A stretch of DNA of 64,000 nt from Thinopyrum elongatum (GCA_011799875.1 CM022303.1:422462483-422526482); one strand, 5' to 3'. Counted from the stretch's first letter, positions 10,041 through 23,604 are shown. Notes: generated by a model not told the origin, from the letters alone. Program-made: numbers and translations.

Positions 10041-11811
10041 TGAAGGAAATATTCCCTAGAGGCAATAATAAAGTTGTTATTTTATATTTCCTTATTCATG
10101 ATAAATGTTTATTATTCATGCTAGAATTGTATTGATCGGAAACCTAAATACATGTGTGAATACATAGACAAACACTATGTCCCTAGTGAGCCTCTACTTG
10201 ACTAGCTCGTTGATCAAAGATGGTTAAGGTTTCCTGACCATGGACATGAGTTGTCATTTGATAATGGGATCACATCATTAGGAGAATGATGTGATGGACA
10301 AGACCCATCCGTTAGCTTAGCATATTGATCATTCAGTTTTATTACTATTGCTTTCTTCATGTCAAATACATATTCCTTCGACTATGAGATTATGCAACTC
10401 CCGAATACCAGAGGAATACCTTGTGTGCTATCAAATGTCACAAATTAACTGGGTGATCATAAATATGCTCTATAGGTATCTCCGAAGGTGTTTGTTGGGT
10501 TGGCATAGATCGAGATTAGGATTTGTCACTCCGAGTATCGGAGAGGTATCTCTGGGCCCTCTCGGTAATGCACATCATAAGAAGCCTTGCAAGCAAAGTG
10601 AGTAATGAGTTAGTTACATATGATGTATTACGGAACGAGTAAAGAGACTTGCCGGTAATGAGATTGAACTAGGTATGAAGATACCGACGATCGAATCTCG
10701 GGCAAGTAACATACCGATGGACAAAGGGAATAACATATGTTGTCATAACAGTTCGACCGATAAAGATGTTCGTAGAATATGTAGGAGCCAATATGAGCAT
10801 CTAGGTTCCACTATTGGTTATTGACTGGAGCGGTGTCTCGGTTATGTCTACATAGTTCTCGAACCCGTAGGGTCCGCACGCTTAACGTTCGATGACGATT
10901 TAGTATTATATGAGTTATGTGATTTGGTGACCGAATGTAGTTCGGAGTCCCGGATGAGATCATGGACATGACGAGGAGTCTCGAAATGGTCGAGAGGTAA
11001 AGATTGATATATGGGACGATAGTATTCGGACACCGGAAGTGTTCCGGAGGGTACCGGGTACATATCGGGTCACCGGAAGGGGTTCCGGGTACCCCAGCAA
11101 AAGATATGGGCCTAATGGGCCAAGAGGGGAAATGCAGCAGCCAGCAGGGGCTGCTGCGCCCCGCATATGGGCCGAACTAGAGGAGAAGGAAAGAGGGGAA
11201 GAGATAAGGAAGGGGAGGGATTCGGCCTCCCCCTTCCTTCCCTCCTCCCTCCTCTTTTCTTCTCCCTCCGACACTTATGGAAGGGAGGGAGGCCGAATTG
11301 GGGAGGACCCCAAGTAGGTTTCCTCCTACTTGGGGCGCCCCCTTGCTGCTCCCCTCCCTCTCCCACCTATATATACATGGGGAGGGGGCGCCTAGAACAC
11401 ACAACATCAACTGTTAGACGTGTGCGGCGCCCCCCTCCACATATTACACCCTCGGTCATATTCTCGCGGTGCTTAGGCGAAGCCCTACACGGATCACTTC
11501 ACCATCACCATCACCACGCCGTCGTGCTGACGGAACTCATCTACTTCCTCGACACTTTATTGGATCAAGAGTTCGAGGAACATCATCGAGCTGAACATGT
11601 GTAGAACTCGGAGGTGCCGTACGTTCGGTGCTTGATCGGTAGGAACGAGAAGAAGTTCGACTACATCAACCGCGTTGTCAAACGCTTCTGCTTTCGGTCT
11701 ACGAGAGTACGTATACACACTCTCCCCCCCCCCTTGTTGCTATGCATCTCCTAGATAGATCTTGCGTGAGCATAGGATTTTTTTTGAAATTGCGTGCTAC
11801 GTTTCCCAACA
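10041..11811 (+). repeat. Copia 5' LTR
   Basis: Runs from TGAAGGAAATATTCC to ..GTTTCCCAACA and is 1,771 bases long. It differs from the 3' LTR only at scattered single positions and small indels. Confidence 0.95.
11367..11376 (+). promoter_or_regulatory. TATA box of the Copia 5' LTR
   Basis: CTATATATAC followed by a G-rich stretch; the same motif is at 18228-18237 in the 3' LTR. Its position in the LTR fits the U3/R promoter of BARE1-like elements. Confidence 0.6.
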
Positions 11812-11812
11812 G

Positions 11813-11830
11813 TGGCATCCGAGCCAGGTC
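11813..11830 (+). other. Primer-binding site of the Copia element
   Basis: TGGCATCCGAGCCAGG begins two bases after the LTR end. It is a variant of the initiator-Met tRNA PBS (TGGTATCAGAGC) used by BARE1-type elements. Confidence 0.8.
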
Positions 11831-12879
11831 TGTGCGTAGATGATATGCACGAGTAGAACACAAAGAGATGTGAGCGGTGATCGTCATACTGCTTACCACC
11901 AATGTCTTATTTTGATTCGGCGGTATTGTTGGATGAAGCGGCCCGGACCAACCTTACATGACCACGTTCATGAGACCGGTTCCACCAACAGACATGCAAC
12001 TAGTTTTGCATAAAGGTGGCTGGCAGGTGTCTGTTTCTCCTACTTTAGTTGAATCGAATTTAACTGCAGCCAGTCCTTGTTGAAGGTTAAAACAACAAAT
12101 TTGATAAATCACCATTGTGGTTTTGATGCGTAGGTAAGAACGGTTCTTGCTAGAAGCCCGTAGCAGCCACGTAAAACTTGCAACAACAAAGTAGAGGACG
12201 TCTAACTTGTTTTTGCAGGGCATGTTGTGATGTGATATGGTCAAGACATGATGTGATATACATTATTGTATGAGATGATCTTGTTTTGTAAAAGTTATTG
12301 GCAACCGGCAGGAGCCTTATGGTTGTCTCTTTATTGTATGAAATGCAAACACCATGTAATTGCTTTACTTTATCACTATGCGTTAGCGATAGTTGTAGAA
12401 GCAATAGTTGGCGAGACGACCACGACGCAATGATGGAGATCAAGGTGTCGAGCCGGTGACGATGGAGATCATGACGATGCTTTGGAGATGGAGATCAAAA
12501 GCACAAGATGATGATAGACATATCATGTCACATATTTTGATTGCATGTGATGTTTATCTTTTATGCATCTTATTTTGCTTAGTACGGCGGTAGCATTATA
12601 AGATGATCCCTTCACTAAATTTCAAGGTATAAGTGTTCTCCCTGAGTATGCACCGTTGCGACAGTTCGTCGTGTTGAGACACCACGTGATGATCGGGTGT
12701 GATAGACTCTACGTTCAAATACAATGGGTGCAAGACAGTATTGCACATGCGGAATACTCGGGTTAAACTTCACGAGCCTGGCATGTACAGACATGGCCTC
12801 GGAACACTGGAGACCGAAAGGTCGAACGTGAATCATATAGTAGATATGATCAACATAGCGATGTTCACCATTGATGACT

Positions 12880-13900
12880 ACTCCATCTCACGTGATGATT
12901 GGACATGGTTTAGTTGATTTGGATCACGTATCATTTAGATGACTTGAGGGATGTCTATCTAAGTGGGAGTTCTAGTTCTTAAGTAATTTGATTAATTGAA
13001 CTTAATTTATCATGAACTTAGTCCTGATAGTATTTGCAAATTATGTTGTAGATCAATAGCTCGTGATGTAGCTCCTTGTTTATTTTTGATATGTTCCTAG
13101 AGAAAAATAAGTTGAAAGATGATAGTAGCAATGATGCAGACTGGGTCCGTGATCTGAGGATTATCCTCATTGCTGCACAGAAGAATTATGTCCTTGATGC
13201 ACCGCTAGGTGACAGACCTATTGTAGGACCAGATGCAGACGTTATGAACGTTTGGCAAGCTCGGTATGATGACTACTTGATAGTTTAGTGCGCCATACTT
13301 TACGGCTTAGAATCGGGGCTGCAAAGACGTTTTGAACGCCACGGAGCATATGAGATGTTCCAAGAGCTGAAATTGGTATTTCAGACTCATGCCCGTGTTG
13401 AGAGGTATGAGACCTCTGACAAGTACTTTGCCTACAAGATGGAGGAGAATAGCTCAGCCAGTGAGCATATGCTCAGAATGTCTAGGTAGTACAATCGCGT
13501 GAATCAAGTGGGAGTTAATCTTCCAAGATAAGATAGTGATTGACAGAGTTCTCTAGCCACTATCACCAAGCTACTAGAACTTCATGATGAACTATAATAT
13601 GCAACGGATGACGAAAATGATTCCCGAGCTCTTCGCGATGCTGAAATCAGTGAACGTAGAAATCAAGAAAGAGCATCAAGTGTTGATGGTTAACAAGACC
13701 ACTAGTTTCAAGAAAAAGGGCAAGGGAAAGAAAGGGAACTTCAAGAAGAATGACAAGCAAGTTGCCACTCCCGGGAAGAAGCCCAAAGCTGGACCCAAGC
13801 CTGAAACTGAGTGATTCTACTGCAAAGGGAATGGTCACTGGAAGCGGAACTGCCCCAAATACTTGGCGGATAAGAAGGATGGCAAAGTGAACAAAGGTAT
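12880..13900 (+). pseudogene. Copia gag remnant
   Basis: A gag N-terminus is visible at 13076-13288 (DWVRDLRIILIA.., then NYVLDAPLGDRP) and ends at an in-frame stop. Further gag sequence follows with several stops, then a basic segment (13584-13814) and a zinc knuckle (FYCKGNGHWKRNCPK, 13815-13860) cut off from it by a TGA at 13812-13814. Gag would form the virus-like particle and bind element RNA. Stops and frameshifts are frequent, so no functional gag can be made. The bounds are approximate. Confidence 0.8.
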
Positions 13901-16740
13901 ATTTGATATACATGTTATTGATGTGTACTTTACTAGTGTTCATAGTAGCCCATGGGTATTTGATACCAGTTCAGTTGATAAGATTAGTAACTCGAAACAT
14001 GAGTTGCAAAATGAACAGAGACTAGTTAAGGGCGAGGTGACGATGTGTGTTGGAAGTGATTCCAAGGTTGATAAGATCAGCATCGCATACTCCCTCTACC
14101 TTCGGGATTAGTGTTGAACCTAAATAAATATTATTTGGTGTTTGCGTTGAGCATGAATATGAATGGATCATGTTTATTGCAATACGGTTATTCATTCAAG
14201 TCAGAGAATAATTGTTGTTCTGTTTACATAAATAAAACCTTCTATGGTCATACACCCAATGTAAATGGTTTATTGAATCTCGATCGTAGTAATACACATT
14301 CATAATATTGATGCCAAAAGATGCAAAGCTGATAATGATAATGCAACATACTTGTGGCACTGCCGTTTTGGTCATATTGGTGTAAAGCGCATGAAGAAAC
14401 TCCATGCGGATGGACTTTTGGAATCACTTGATTATGAATCATTTGATACTTGCGAACCATGCCTCATAGGCAAGATGACTAAAACTCCGTTCTCCGGAAC
14501 AATGGAGCGAGCCAATGACTTATTGGAAGTAATACATACCGATGTATGCGGTCCAATGAGTGTTGAGGCACGCGGCAGGTATCGTTATTTTCTGACCTTC
14601 ACAGATGATTTGAGCAGATATGGGTATATCTACTTGATGAAACACAAGTCTGAAACATTTGAAAAGTTCAAAGAATTTCAGAGTGAAGTGGAGAATCATC
14701 GTAACAAGAAAATAAAGTTTCTATGATCTGATCGCGGAGGCGAATATTTGAGTTACGAGTTTGGCCTTCATTTAAAACAATGTGGAATAGTTTCACAACT
14801 CACGCCACCTGGAACACCACAGCGTAATGGTGTGTCCGAACGTCGTAACCGTACTTTATTAGATATGGTGCGATCTATGATGTCTCTTACCAATTTACCA
14901 TTATCGTTTTGGGGTTATGCATTAGAGACAGCCGCATTCACGTTAAATAGGGCACCGTCTAAATCCGTTGAGACGACACCGTATGAACTGTGGTTTGGCA
15001 AGAAACCTAAGCTGTCGTTTCTTAAAGTTTGGGTTGCGACACTTATGTCAAAAGGCTTCAGCCTGATAAGCTCGAACCCAAATCAAAGAAGTGCGTCTTC
15101 ATAGGATACCCTAAGGAAACAATTGGGTACACCTTCTACCAAAGATCCGAAGGCAAGATCTTTGTTGCCAAGAATGGAACCTTTCTAGAGAAGGAGTTTC
15201 TCTTGAAAGAAGTGAGTGGGAGGAAAGTAGAACTTGATGACGTAATTGTACCTTCTCTCGAATTGGAAAGTAGCTCATCACAGAAAACCGTTCCTGTGAT
15301 GCCTACACCAACTAAAGAGGAAACTAATGATGATGATCATGAAACTTCAGATCAAGTTACTACAGAACCTTGTAGATCAACCAAAGCACGATCTGCAATA
15401 GAGTGGTACGGTAATCCTATTTTGGAAGTCATGTTACTAGACCATGGTGAACCTATGAACTATGAAGAAGCTATGATGAGCCCAGATTCCGAAAAATGGC
15501 TTGAGGCCATGAAATCCGAGATAGGATCCATGTATGAGAACAAAGTGTGGACTTTGGTAGATTTGCCTGATGATCGGTGAGCCATAGAAAATAAATGGAT
15601 CTTCAAGAAGAAGACTGACGCTGGTGGTAATGTTACTATCTACAAAGCTCGACTTGTCGCAAAAGGTTTTCGACAAGTTCAAGGAGTTGACTACGATGAG
15701 ACTTTCTCACCCGTAGCGATGCTTAAGTCTGTCCGAATCATGTTAGCAATTGCCGCATTTTATGATTATGAAATCTGGCAAATGGACGTCAAAATTGCAT
15801 TCCTTAATGGATTTATTAAAGAAGAATTGTATATGATGCAACCAGAAGGTTTTGTCGATCCTAAAGGTGCTAACAAAGTGTGCAAGCTCCAGCGATCCAT
15901 CTATGGACTGGTGCAAGCATCTCGGAGTTGGAATATACGCTTTGATGAGGTGATCAAAGCATATGGTTTTATACAGACTTTCGGAGAAGCCTGTATTTAC
16001 AAGAAAGTGAGTGGGAGCTCTATAGCATTTCTAATATTATATGTGGATGACATATTGTTGATTGGAAATGATGTAGAATTTCTGGATAGCATAAAAGGAT
16101 ACTTGAATAAAAGTTTTTCAATAAAAGACCTCGGTAAAGCTACTTATGTATTGGGCATCAAGATCTATAGAGATAGATCGAGACGCTTAATAGGACTTTC
16201 ACAAAGCACACACCTTGACAAGATTTTGAAGGAGTTCAAAATGGATCAATCAAAGAAGGAGTTCTAGCCTGTATTGTAAAGTGTGAAGTTGAGTAAGACT
16301 CAAAGCCCGACCATGGCAGAAGATAGAAAGAGAATGAAAAATCATTCCCTATGCCTCAGCCATAGGTTCTATAAAGTATGCCATGCTGTGTACCAGACCT
16401 GTTGTGTACCTTGCCATAAGTTTGGCAAGGGGTACAATAGTGATCCAGGAGTAGATCACTAGACAGCGATCAAAATTATCCTTAGTTACCTAAGAAGACT
16501 AAGGAGATATTTCTCGGTTATGGAGGTAATAAAGAGTTCGGCATAAAGGGTTACGCCGATGCAAGCTTTGACACCAATTCGGTTGACTCTGAGTCTCAAT
16601 CTGGATACATATTGAAAGTGGGAGCAATTAACTAGAGTAGCTCCATGCAGAGTATTATAGACATAGAAATTTGCAAAATACATACGGCTCTGAATGTGGC
16701 AGACCCGTTGACTAAGCCTCTCTCACAAACAAAACATGAT
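13860..16740 (+). pseudogene. Copia pol remnant (protease, integrase, reverse transcriptase, RNase H)
   Basis: The protease is reduced to a WVFDTSS remnant (13950-13970). Integrase follows at 14352-15104: an HCRFGH..CEPCLIGK zinc-binding region, then HTDVCGPM, SDRGGEY and ERRNR around the catalytic D, D and E. Reverse transcriptase is at about 15580-16260 with YVDDILLIGND. A heavily altered RNase H lies at about 16480-16740. The order INT before RT is diagnostic of Copia. In-frame stops occur at 14724-14726, 15578-15580 and 16265-16267, with a frameshift near 15030. The LTRs are far better preserved than this region, so the copy may have moved with proteins supplied by other elements. Confidence 0.9.
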
Positions 16741-16884
16741 CACACCTTAGTACTCTTTGGGTGTTAATGATATAGCGATGTGAACTAGATTATTGACTCT
16801 AGTAAACTCTTTGGGTATTGGTCACATGGCGATGTGAACTATGGGTGTTAATCACATGACGATGTGAACTAGATTACTGACTCT

Positions 16885-16900
16885 AGTGCAAGTGGGAGGC
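16885..16900 (+). other. Polypurine tract of the Copia element
   Basis: AGTGCAAGTGGGAGGC lies directly before the 3' LTR, where plus-strand synthesis would be primed. Confidence 0.75.
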
Positions 16901-18667
16901 TGAAGGAAATATGCCCTAGAGGCAATAATAAAGTTGTTATTTTATATTTCCTTATTCATGATAAATGTTTATTATTCATGTTAGAATTGTATTGATCGGA
17001 AACCTAAATACATGTGTGAATACATAGGCAAACACTATGTCCCTAGTGAGCCTCTACTTGACTAGCTCGTTGATCAAAGATGGTTAAGGTTTCCTGACCA
17101 TGGACATGAGTTGTCATTTCATAATGGGATCACATCATTAGGAGAATGATGTGATGGACAACACCCATCCGTTAGCTTAGCATATTGATCGTTCAGTTTT
17201 ATTGCTATTGCTTTCCTCATGTCAAATACATATTCCTTCGACTATGAGATTATGCAACTCCGGAATACCGGAGGAATACCTTGTGTGCTATCAAACGTCA
17301 CAACGTAACTGGGTGATCATAAAGATTCTATATAGGTATCTCAAAAGGTGTTTGTTGGGTTGGCATAGATCGAGATTAGGATTTGTCACTCCGAGTATCG
17401 TAGAGGTATCTCTGGGCCCTCTCGGTAATGCACATCATAAGAAGCCTTGCAAGCAAAGTGACTAATGAGTTAGTTACATGATGATGTATTATGAAATGAG
17501 TAAAGAGACTTGCCGGTAACGAGATTGAACTAGGTATGAAGATACCGACGATCGAATCTCGGGCAAGTAACATACCGATGGACAAAGGGAATAACGTATG
17601 TTGTCATAACGGTTCGACCGATAAAGATCTTCGTAGAATATGTAGGAGCCAATATGAGCATCCAGGTTCCACTATTGATTATTGACCGGAGAGGTGTCTC
17701 GGTCATGTCTACATAGTTCTCGAACCCGTAGGGTCCGCACGCTTAACGTTCGATGACAATTTAGTATTATATGAGTTATGTGATTTGGTGACCGAATGTA
17801 GTTCGGAGTCCCGGATAAGATCACGGACATGACGAGGAGTCTCGAAATGGTCGAGAGGTAATGATTGATATATGGGACGATAGTATTCGGACACCGGAAG
17901 TGTTCCGGAGGGTACCGGGTACATATCGGGTCACCGGAAGGGGTTCCGGGCACCCCAACAAAAGATATGGGCCTAATGGGCCAAGAGGGGAAACACAGCA
18001 GCCAGCAGGGGCTGCTGCACCCCTCATATTGGACGAACCAGAGGAGAAGGAAAGAGGGGAAGAGAGAAGGAAGGAGAGGGATTCGGCCTCCCCCTTCCTT
18101 CCCTCCTCCCTGCTCTTTCCTTCCCCCTCCGGCACTTATGGAAGGGGGGAAGGCCGAATTGGGGAGGACCCCATGTAGGATTCCTCCTACTTGGGGCGCC
18201 CCCTTGCTGCTCCCCTCCCTCTCCCACCTATATATACATGGGGAGGGGGCGCCTAGAACACACAATATCAACTGTTAGCCGTGTGCGGCGCCCCCTCCAC
18301 AGATTACACCCTCGGTCATATTCTCGCGGTGCTTAGGCGAAGCCCTGCGCGGATCACTTCACCAACACCGTCACCACGCCGTCGTGCTGATGGAGCCCAT
18401 CTACTTCCTCGACACTTTGCTGGATCAAGAGTTTGAGGGACGCCATCGAGCTGAACGTGTGCAGAACTCGGAGGTGCCGTATGTTCGGTGCTTGATCGAT
18501 CGGAACGGGAAGAAGTTCGACTACATCAACCGCGTTGTCAAACACTTCCGCTTTCGGTCTACGAGGGTACATAGACACGCTCTCCCTCCTTGTTGCTATG
18601 CATCTCCTAGATATATCTTGCGTGAGCGTAGGATTTTTTTTGAAATTGCATGCTACGTTTCCCAACA
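16901..18667 (+). repeat. Copia 3' LTR
   Basis: 1,767 bases, from TGAAGGAAATATGCC to ..TTTCCCAACA. It is followed by the TSD copy TATAG. Confidence 0.95.
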
Positions 18668-21600
18668 TATAGGCATCACGTCCAAGATTAGTAGACCGAA
18701 ACGATTTTGCATCTACTACTATTACTCCACACATCGACTGCTATCCAGCATGCATCTAGTGTATTAACTTCATGGAAAAATGAAGTAATGCATTAAGAAA
18801 GATGACATGCTGTAGATAAGATAAACTCACGTATGAATAAACCCCATCTTGTTACCCTTAATAGCAGGGCCCCACTACCCAGCAGGGCGTGCCGGGGGCC
18901 TCTGGCATGCCCTGGTGCCTAGTGGGCCCCATGGGCCTCTTCTCGTGGCCTCCAGAAGCTTCCAGGGTCTCTTCTTGCCAGAAAAAAATCTCCAAAAAGT
19001 TTTGTGGCATTTGGACTTCGTTTGGTATTGATTTTCTGCAAAGTAAAAAAACAAGCAAAAAACAACAACTGGCATTGTGCACTAAGTTAATAGGTTAGTC
19101 CCAAAAAATGATATAAAGTTGCTAGTAAATGTGTATAAAACATCCAATATTGATAATATAACAACATGGAACAATCAAAAATTATAGATACGTTGGAGAC
19201 GTATCAGCATCCCCAAGCTTAATTCGTGCTCGTCCTCGAGTAGGTAAATGATAAAAATAGAATTTTTGATGTGGAATGCTGCCTATCATGTTCATCACAT
19301 ATTCTTTTCTTTTATAGCATGGATATTTGGACTTTAAATAATTCAAAGCAATAGTCTATAATTTGACATGAAGACATCAATACTCAAGCATATCAACAAG
19401 CAACCATGTCTTTCAAAATATCAACGCTAAAGAAAGCTATCCCTAGCCCATTATGCTCAATCATTGATCCATTCATGAAACACACTCAAATATTAGCTAC
19501 ATCCAATGCACAAGTATGATAATAGGGTTCCCTAGTTGGTCCTTTATAAGAGAAGATGGAGACTCAATAAAAATAAAAATTTCATAAAAGTAAATAGAGA
19601 GGCCCTTCGCAGAGGGAAGTAGAGATTTGTAGAGGTGCCAGATCTCATAGCTTAGATTGAGAGATAAAATTGTTTTGAGAGGCATGCTTTTCCTGTCAAT
19701 GAAAATGACTGAGAATTCCCAATATCTTCCATGCTAGATAAATCATAGGCGGTTCCCAAACATAAAATAAAGTTTATTTCCTTTTCACCATTCTTTCACA
19801 ATCCATGGCTAGCCTTATCCACGGATGCCTTCCATACCAACACTTTCCAAGGAATTTATTATGAACAACATAAAAGTATTTTTTTTATTGTGAGACTAGG
19901 CATCCCTATTACCTGCCACACTCTCATGAAATGACAAGTGAATAAACACTCATCTTGAGAATAACATACCTAGCATGGAAAATATTGGCCACCCCCTGCC
20001 GCTTCATGAGCGGTACGGGCACACAAAAAGGTAAGTCATTTTGAAAATTAGAGTTGGCACTTACAAATTTACTTTGAATGGCATGGAAATACTGCATATT
20101 AGTAGGTATGGTGGACTCATTTGGCACAACTTTGGTTTAGGGAGTTGGATGCACAAGCAGCATTCCCGCTTAGTATAAATGAAGGCTAGCAAATAGATTG
20201 AGAAGCGACCAACCAAGGAACAAAAACGATCATAAGCGAGCATTAAACATAACTAACACTGAATAATGCACCACAAATAGGATGTACCTTCGTTGCATAA
20301 CTATTTGACTTTCGTGCTTGCATAGGGAATCACAAACCTTAACACCAATATTCTTACTAAAGCATAATTACTCACCAACATGACTCACATATTACTATCT
20401 CCATATCGCAAAACTATCGCAAGGAATCAAGTTTATAATATCCAATGATCTTCATGAATGTTTTTATTATATCCCTCTTGGATATCTATCACTTTGGGAC
20501 CAAATTCACATCTTGTGCAAATTACCATTACCATTCTTAACTCTCAAAAAGATTTAAGTGAAGCATGAGAGCATAAATATTTCTTCAAAATTTTCAACTC
20601 TAAAAATAATATAAGTGAAGCATGAGAGCATTTCTTCAAAATTTAATTACTCTCAAAATAATCTAAGTGAAGCATGAGAGTATTTCTTCAAAAATTAGAC
20701 CAAGACCGTGCTAAAAAAGATATAAGTGAAGCACTAGAGCAATTCTCTAGCTCAAAAAATTTAAGTGAAGCACATAGAGCAATTCTAAGAAATCATTATA
20801 TCATTATGGCTCTCTCAAATAGGTGTGTCCAGCAAGGATGATTGTGACAAACTAAAAATAAAAACAAGCAAAGACTCATATAATACAAGGCGCTCCAAGA
20901 AAAACTCATGATATGTGACGAATAAAAATATAGCTCCAAGTAAAATTACCGATGGTCGTTAGAAGAAAGAGGGGATGCCTTCCGGGGCATCCCCAAGCTT
21001 AGTTGCTTGGGAGTCCTTGAATATTACCTTGGTGTGCCTCGGGCATCCCCAAGCTTAGGCTCTTGCCACTCCTTATTCCTTCATCCATCGTGATCTCACC
21101 CAAAACTTGAAACTTCAACCACACAAAACTTAACAAAACCTTCGTGAGATCCATTAGTATAAGAAAAACAATTCACTACTATAAGTACTTTTGTAAACTC
21201 ATTCATATTTTGTTATTGCATTATACCTACTGTATTCTAACTTTACCATGGCTTATACCCCCCGATACAATCCATAGAGTCATCAAAATAGGCACAGAAT
21301 GCAACAAAAATAGAACAGTCTGTAAAAAACTGAATTAAGCTCATACTTATGTAACTCAAAAAATTCTGAAAACTAAGGACGATGTGGGAAATTTGTATAT
21401 CAATCATGTGTAAAAAATTCAGAATTTTTCCATGCTCCAGAAATTTTAACAATTCTGCTACTGGACGTGAAACCTTCTGTTTTCCAACAGGATCAAGTCA
21501 ACTATCATCCAACATAATCCTAAAGGCTTTACTTGGCACAAACACTAATTAAAACATGAAAACGCAATCATAACGGTAGCATAATTGCATATTTATTGAA

Positions 21601-21677
21601 AAACAGAAAAGAAACAAAAAAATAAAGCATAACTATTGGGTTGCCTCCCAACAAGTGCTATTGTTTTACACCCCTAG

Positions 21678-22382
21678 CTAGGCATAATGCATAGATTCAA
21701 GTATTGTCATCTTTCTTTTTATTTTCCATAGATGTGTTTTCATAAGGAGGCTTTTCAAATAAAACATGAAACACATCATCCAAAGAAATTTTAGCATTAT
21801 CAGTTGTCCATTTGCATATCCCCTTTGATTACCGGCTACAATCCAAGAATATTGTTGATTAACATCATTGAAAATTTGTTGGATCATATCTAAAACGGGA
21901 ACTTCCCCTTTTAAGGTTCTCATCAAAGATGCGGTCATTGCCAAGCAAATGTCTTAATAGATAATCACTATTGTAGAGGATCTCATCTATTACCGGTTTT
22001 TCATGGTTCATACCATAAAAATCAAAGATCTCCTTAGCTACCCGCACTATGTAATCAAACTCATTCATAAGGACAAGGGTAGCTATCTTCTTAGCTGTAG
22101 GATCCTTTATAACAGGTAGCTCATAAAACAATCTTTGCAAGGTAGGATGGGTATGAATAAATCTTTCTCAAATTTAAGAACAAGTGCTGAAATAGCTTCT
22201 GCATAAGTTTTAGTTCTTTTAGGTATAGGAGCATCATCAAAAGTCAAAGTTCCATCACAATTAAAGAATTCTTGTATGGCACCTTTTCATATAACATTCC
22301 CTTGTCCCAAAACAAAACTTTTAGCATCAAGATTAGTGGAACGTCCAATTTTAGGAGTTCTACCATCATCCGTTTCTGCCAT
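21678..22382 (-). pseudogene. E1 gag-like ORF remnant
   Basis: The ATG at 22382-22380 opens a frame beginning MAETDDGRTPKIG, ended by a TGA after about 31 codons. Beyond it the reading shifts twice to the frames at 22140-21865 (RLFYELPVIKDP..) and 21944-21678. No RNA-binding or enzymatic motif is evident. I place it as gag-like only by its position next to the PBS. Confidence 0.55.
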
Positions 22383-22597
22383 ACAAAAATCGCTCATGAT
22401 GATAGTTTCAAAGCAAGCAAAGAAGCAAACAATATCACAAGCAAAAAAAAGATCAAACAAGAAAAAGGCAAACGAAAAATATTTTTGTAAAAAAAAATAG
22501 AAGTGGGGGAGATGAAAATGAATGGCAAATGGAAAATGAAGTAATTTCTAGGAGATGAGAGTTTATGCGTAGGTACTTGATAGATGTTGATGATGTA

Positions 22598-22614
22598 TCC
22601 CCGGCAACGGCGCC
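22598..22614 (-). other. Primer-binding site of E1 (tRNA-Asp type)
   Basis: TCCCCGGCAACGGCGCC on the plus strand is the complement of GGCGCCGTTGCCGGGGA, matching a plant tRNA-Asp 3' end. It fixes the reverse orientation of E1. Confidence 0.85.
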
Positions 22615-23399
22615 AGAAATTCTTCCTGTTACATGTAATTGATATGTCTCCAACGTATCTATAATTTTTGCTTGTTCCATGCTGTTATATTATCATTCTT
22701 GGATGTTTTACAATCATTTTATAGCAACTTTATATCATTTTTTGGGACTAACCTATTGACATAGTGCCCAGTGCCAGTTGATGTTTTTTGCTTGTTTTTT
22801 ACTTTGCGGAAAATCAATACCAAACGGAGTCCAAATGCAGCAAAACTTTTTGGAGATTTTTTTGGACCAGAAGGAACAACTTGGGCCGAAGAAGTACTAG
22901 AGGGGTGCCCCGAGGGGGGCACAACCCACCTGGGCACGCTTGGGGGCCTAGGCGCGCCCTGGTGGGTTGTGCCCACCTCGGTGGCCTCCCGTACTGCCTC
23001 TATGCTCTATAAATACCCCAAAAATCCAAAAACCCTCGGGGAGTCGATGAAACACAATTCTAGCCGCCGCAAGGTCCAGAACCACTAGATCCAATCTAGA
23101 CACCATCACGGAGGGGTTCAACATCCTCATTGGTGCCTCTCCGATGATGCGTGAGTAGTTCATTGTAGACCTACCACTGGTACAGCGAGGTGCTATACAA
23201 ACGGTTTTTAACCCCTTTCCGCAACGACGTTCTGAACTGTCGCCTAGTGAGTGACTGCGATAGGGGGGGTCCTTCCCACATGACCTAGAAACCATCAGGG
23301 ATAGGTTCTCCTGGCACACACGCTCGGCAAAATGAGGTTGTGTGCGACCAGCGAGCGATCAAATACGATTATACAGGCCCAATCGGTTCCGGTCGTAAG

Positions 23400-23604
23400 T
23401 ACATCCCACACGGTCAGTCCCAAACAAACATTTCCGTTTGTTATGTACATTCCACACAGTCAATCCAAGGAATACGTTTCCGTTCTTATGTACATCCCAG
23501 ACATTCAATCCAGGGAAAATGTTTCCTTTCGTATGTACATCCCACACAGTCAATATAGGGAAAACGTTTCCGTTCGTATGTACATCCCACACAGTTTTAT
23601 GTAT
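23400..23604. repeat. 45-bp subterminal tandem repeat of C2 (left end)
   Basis: Four full units and one partial unit start at 23400, 23446, 23491, 23536 and 23581 with TACATCCCACACAGTCAAT. The CACACAG core also recurs in the right-end repeats. Confidence 0.9.

Larger units (their letters stand above)
10041..18667 (+). mobile_element. Copia LTR retrotransposon of the BARE1/Angela/WIS group
   Basis: Complete element of 8,627 bases: LTRs 10041-11811 and 16901-18667, TSD TATAG (10036-10040 and 18668-18672), PBS from 11813, polypurine tract just before 16901. The LTR start (GGAAATATGCCCTAGAGGC) is characteristic of the BARE1/Angela group. The gag-pol region is badly decayed. Confidence 0.95.
9871..19206 (-). 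mobile_element. E1: 3' LTR (reverse), interrupted by the Copia element
   Basis: The LTR sequence is 9871-10040 plus 18673-19206, ending with ..GATACGTTGGAGACGTATCA, the complement of the family start TGATACGTCTCC. It aligns piece by piece with 47674-48957. The distal piece was cut away with C1 and lies inverted at 615-897. Compared with the other LTR, about 580 bases are missing at about 18865 (between AATAGCA and GGGCCCCAC). The Copia element interrupts it with TSD TATAG. Confidence 0.85.
19207..22626 (-). mobile_element. E1: shortened internal domain of a Sabrina-type Gypsy element
   Basis: About 3.4 kb between the 3' LTR end (19206) and the 5' LTR start (22627). GCATCCCCAAGCTT at 19207-19220 is the complement of the polypurine tract. 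The right end has a tRNA-Asp-type PBS (22598-22614) and a broken gag-like ORF. I see no protease, reverse transcriptase or integrase; the rest is AT-rich non-coding sequence with repeats of a GAAGCATGAGAGCA motif near 20560-20800. It is a non-autonomous derivative. Confidence 0.85.

Noticed and set aside
615..22626. Tandem LTR-internal-LTR array sharing one LTR
   Set aside because: At first the LTR piece at 615-897 next to internal DNA suggested this. The inverted TSD pair GGGTT/AACCC and the missing half of E2 are better explained by E1 inserted in E2 followed by an inversion.
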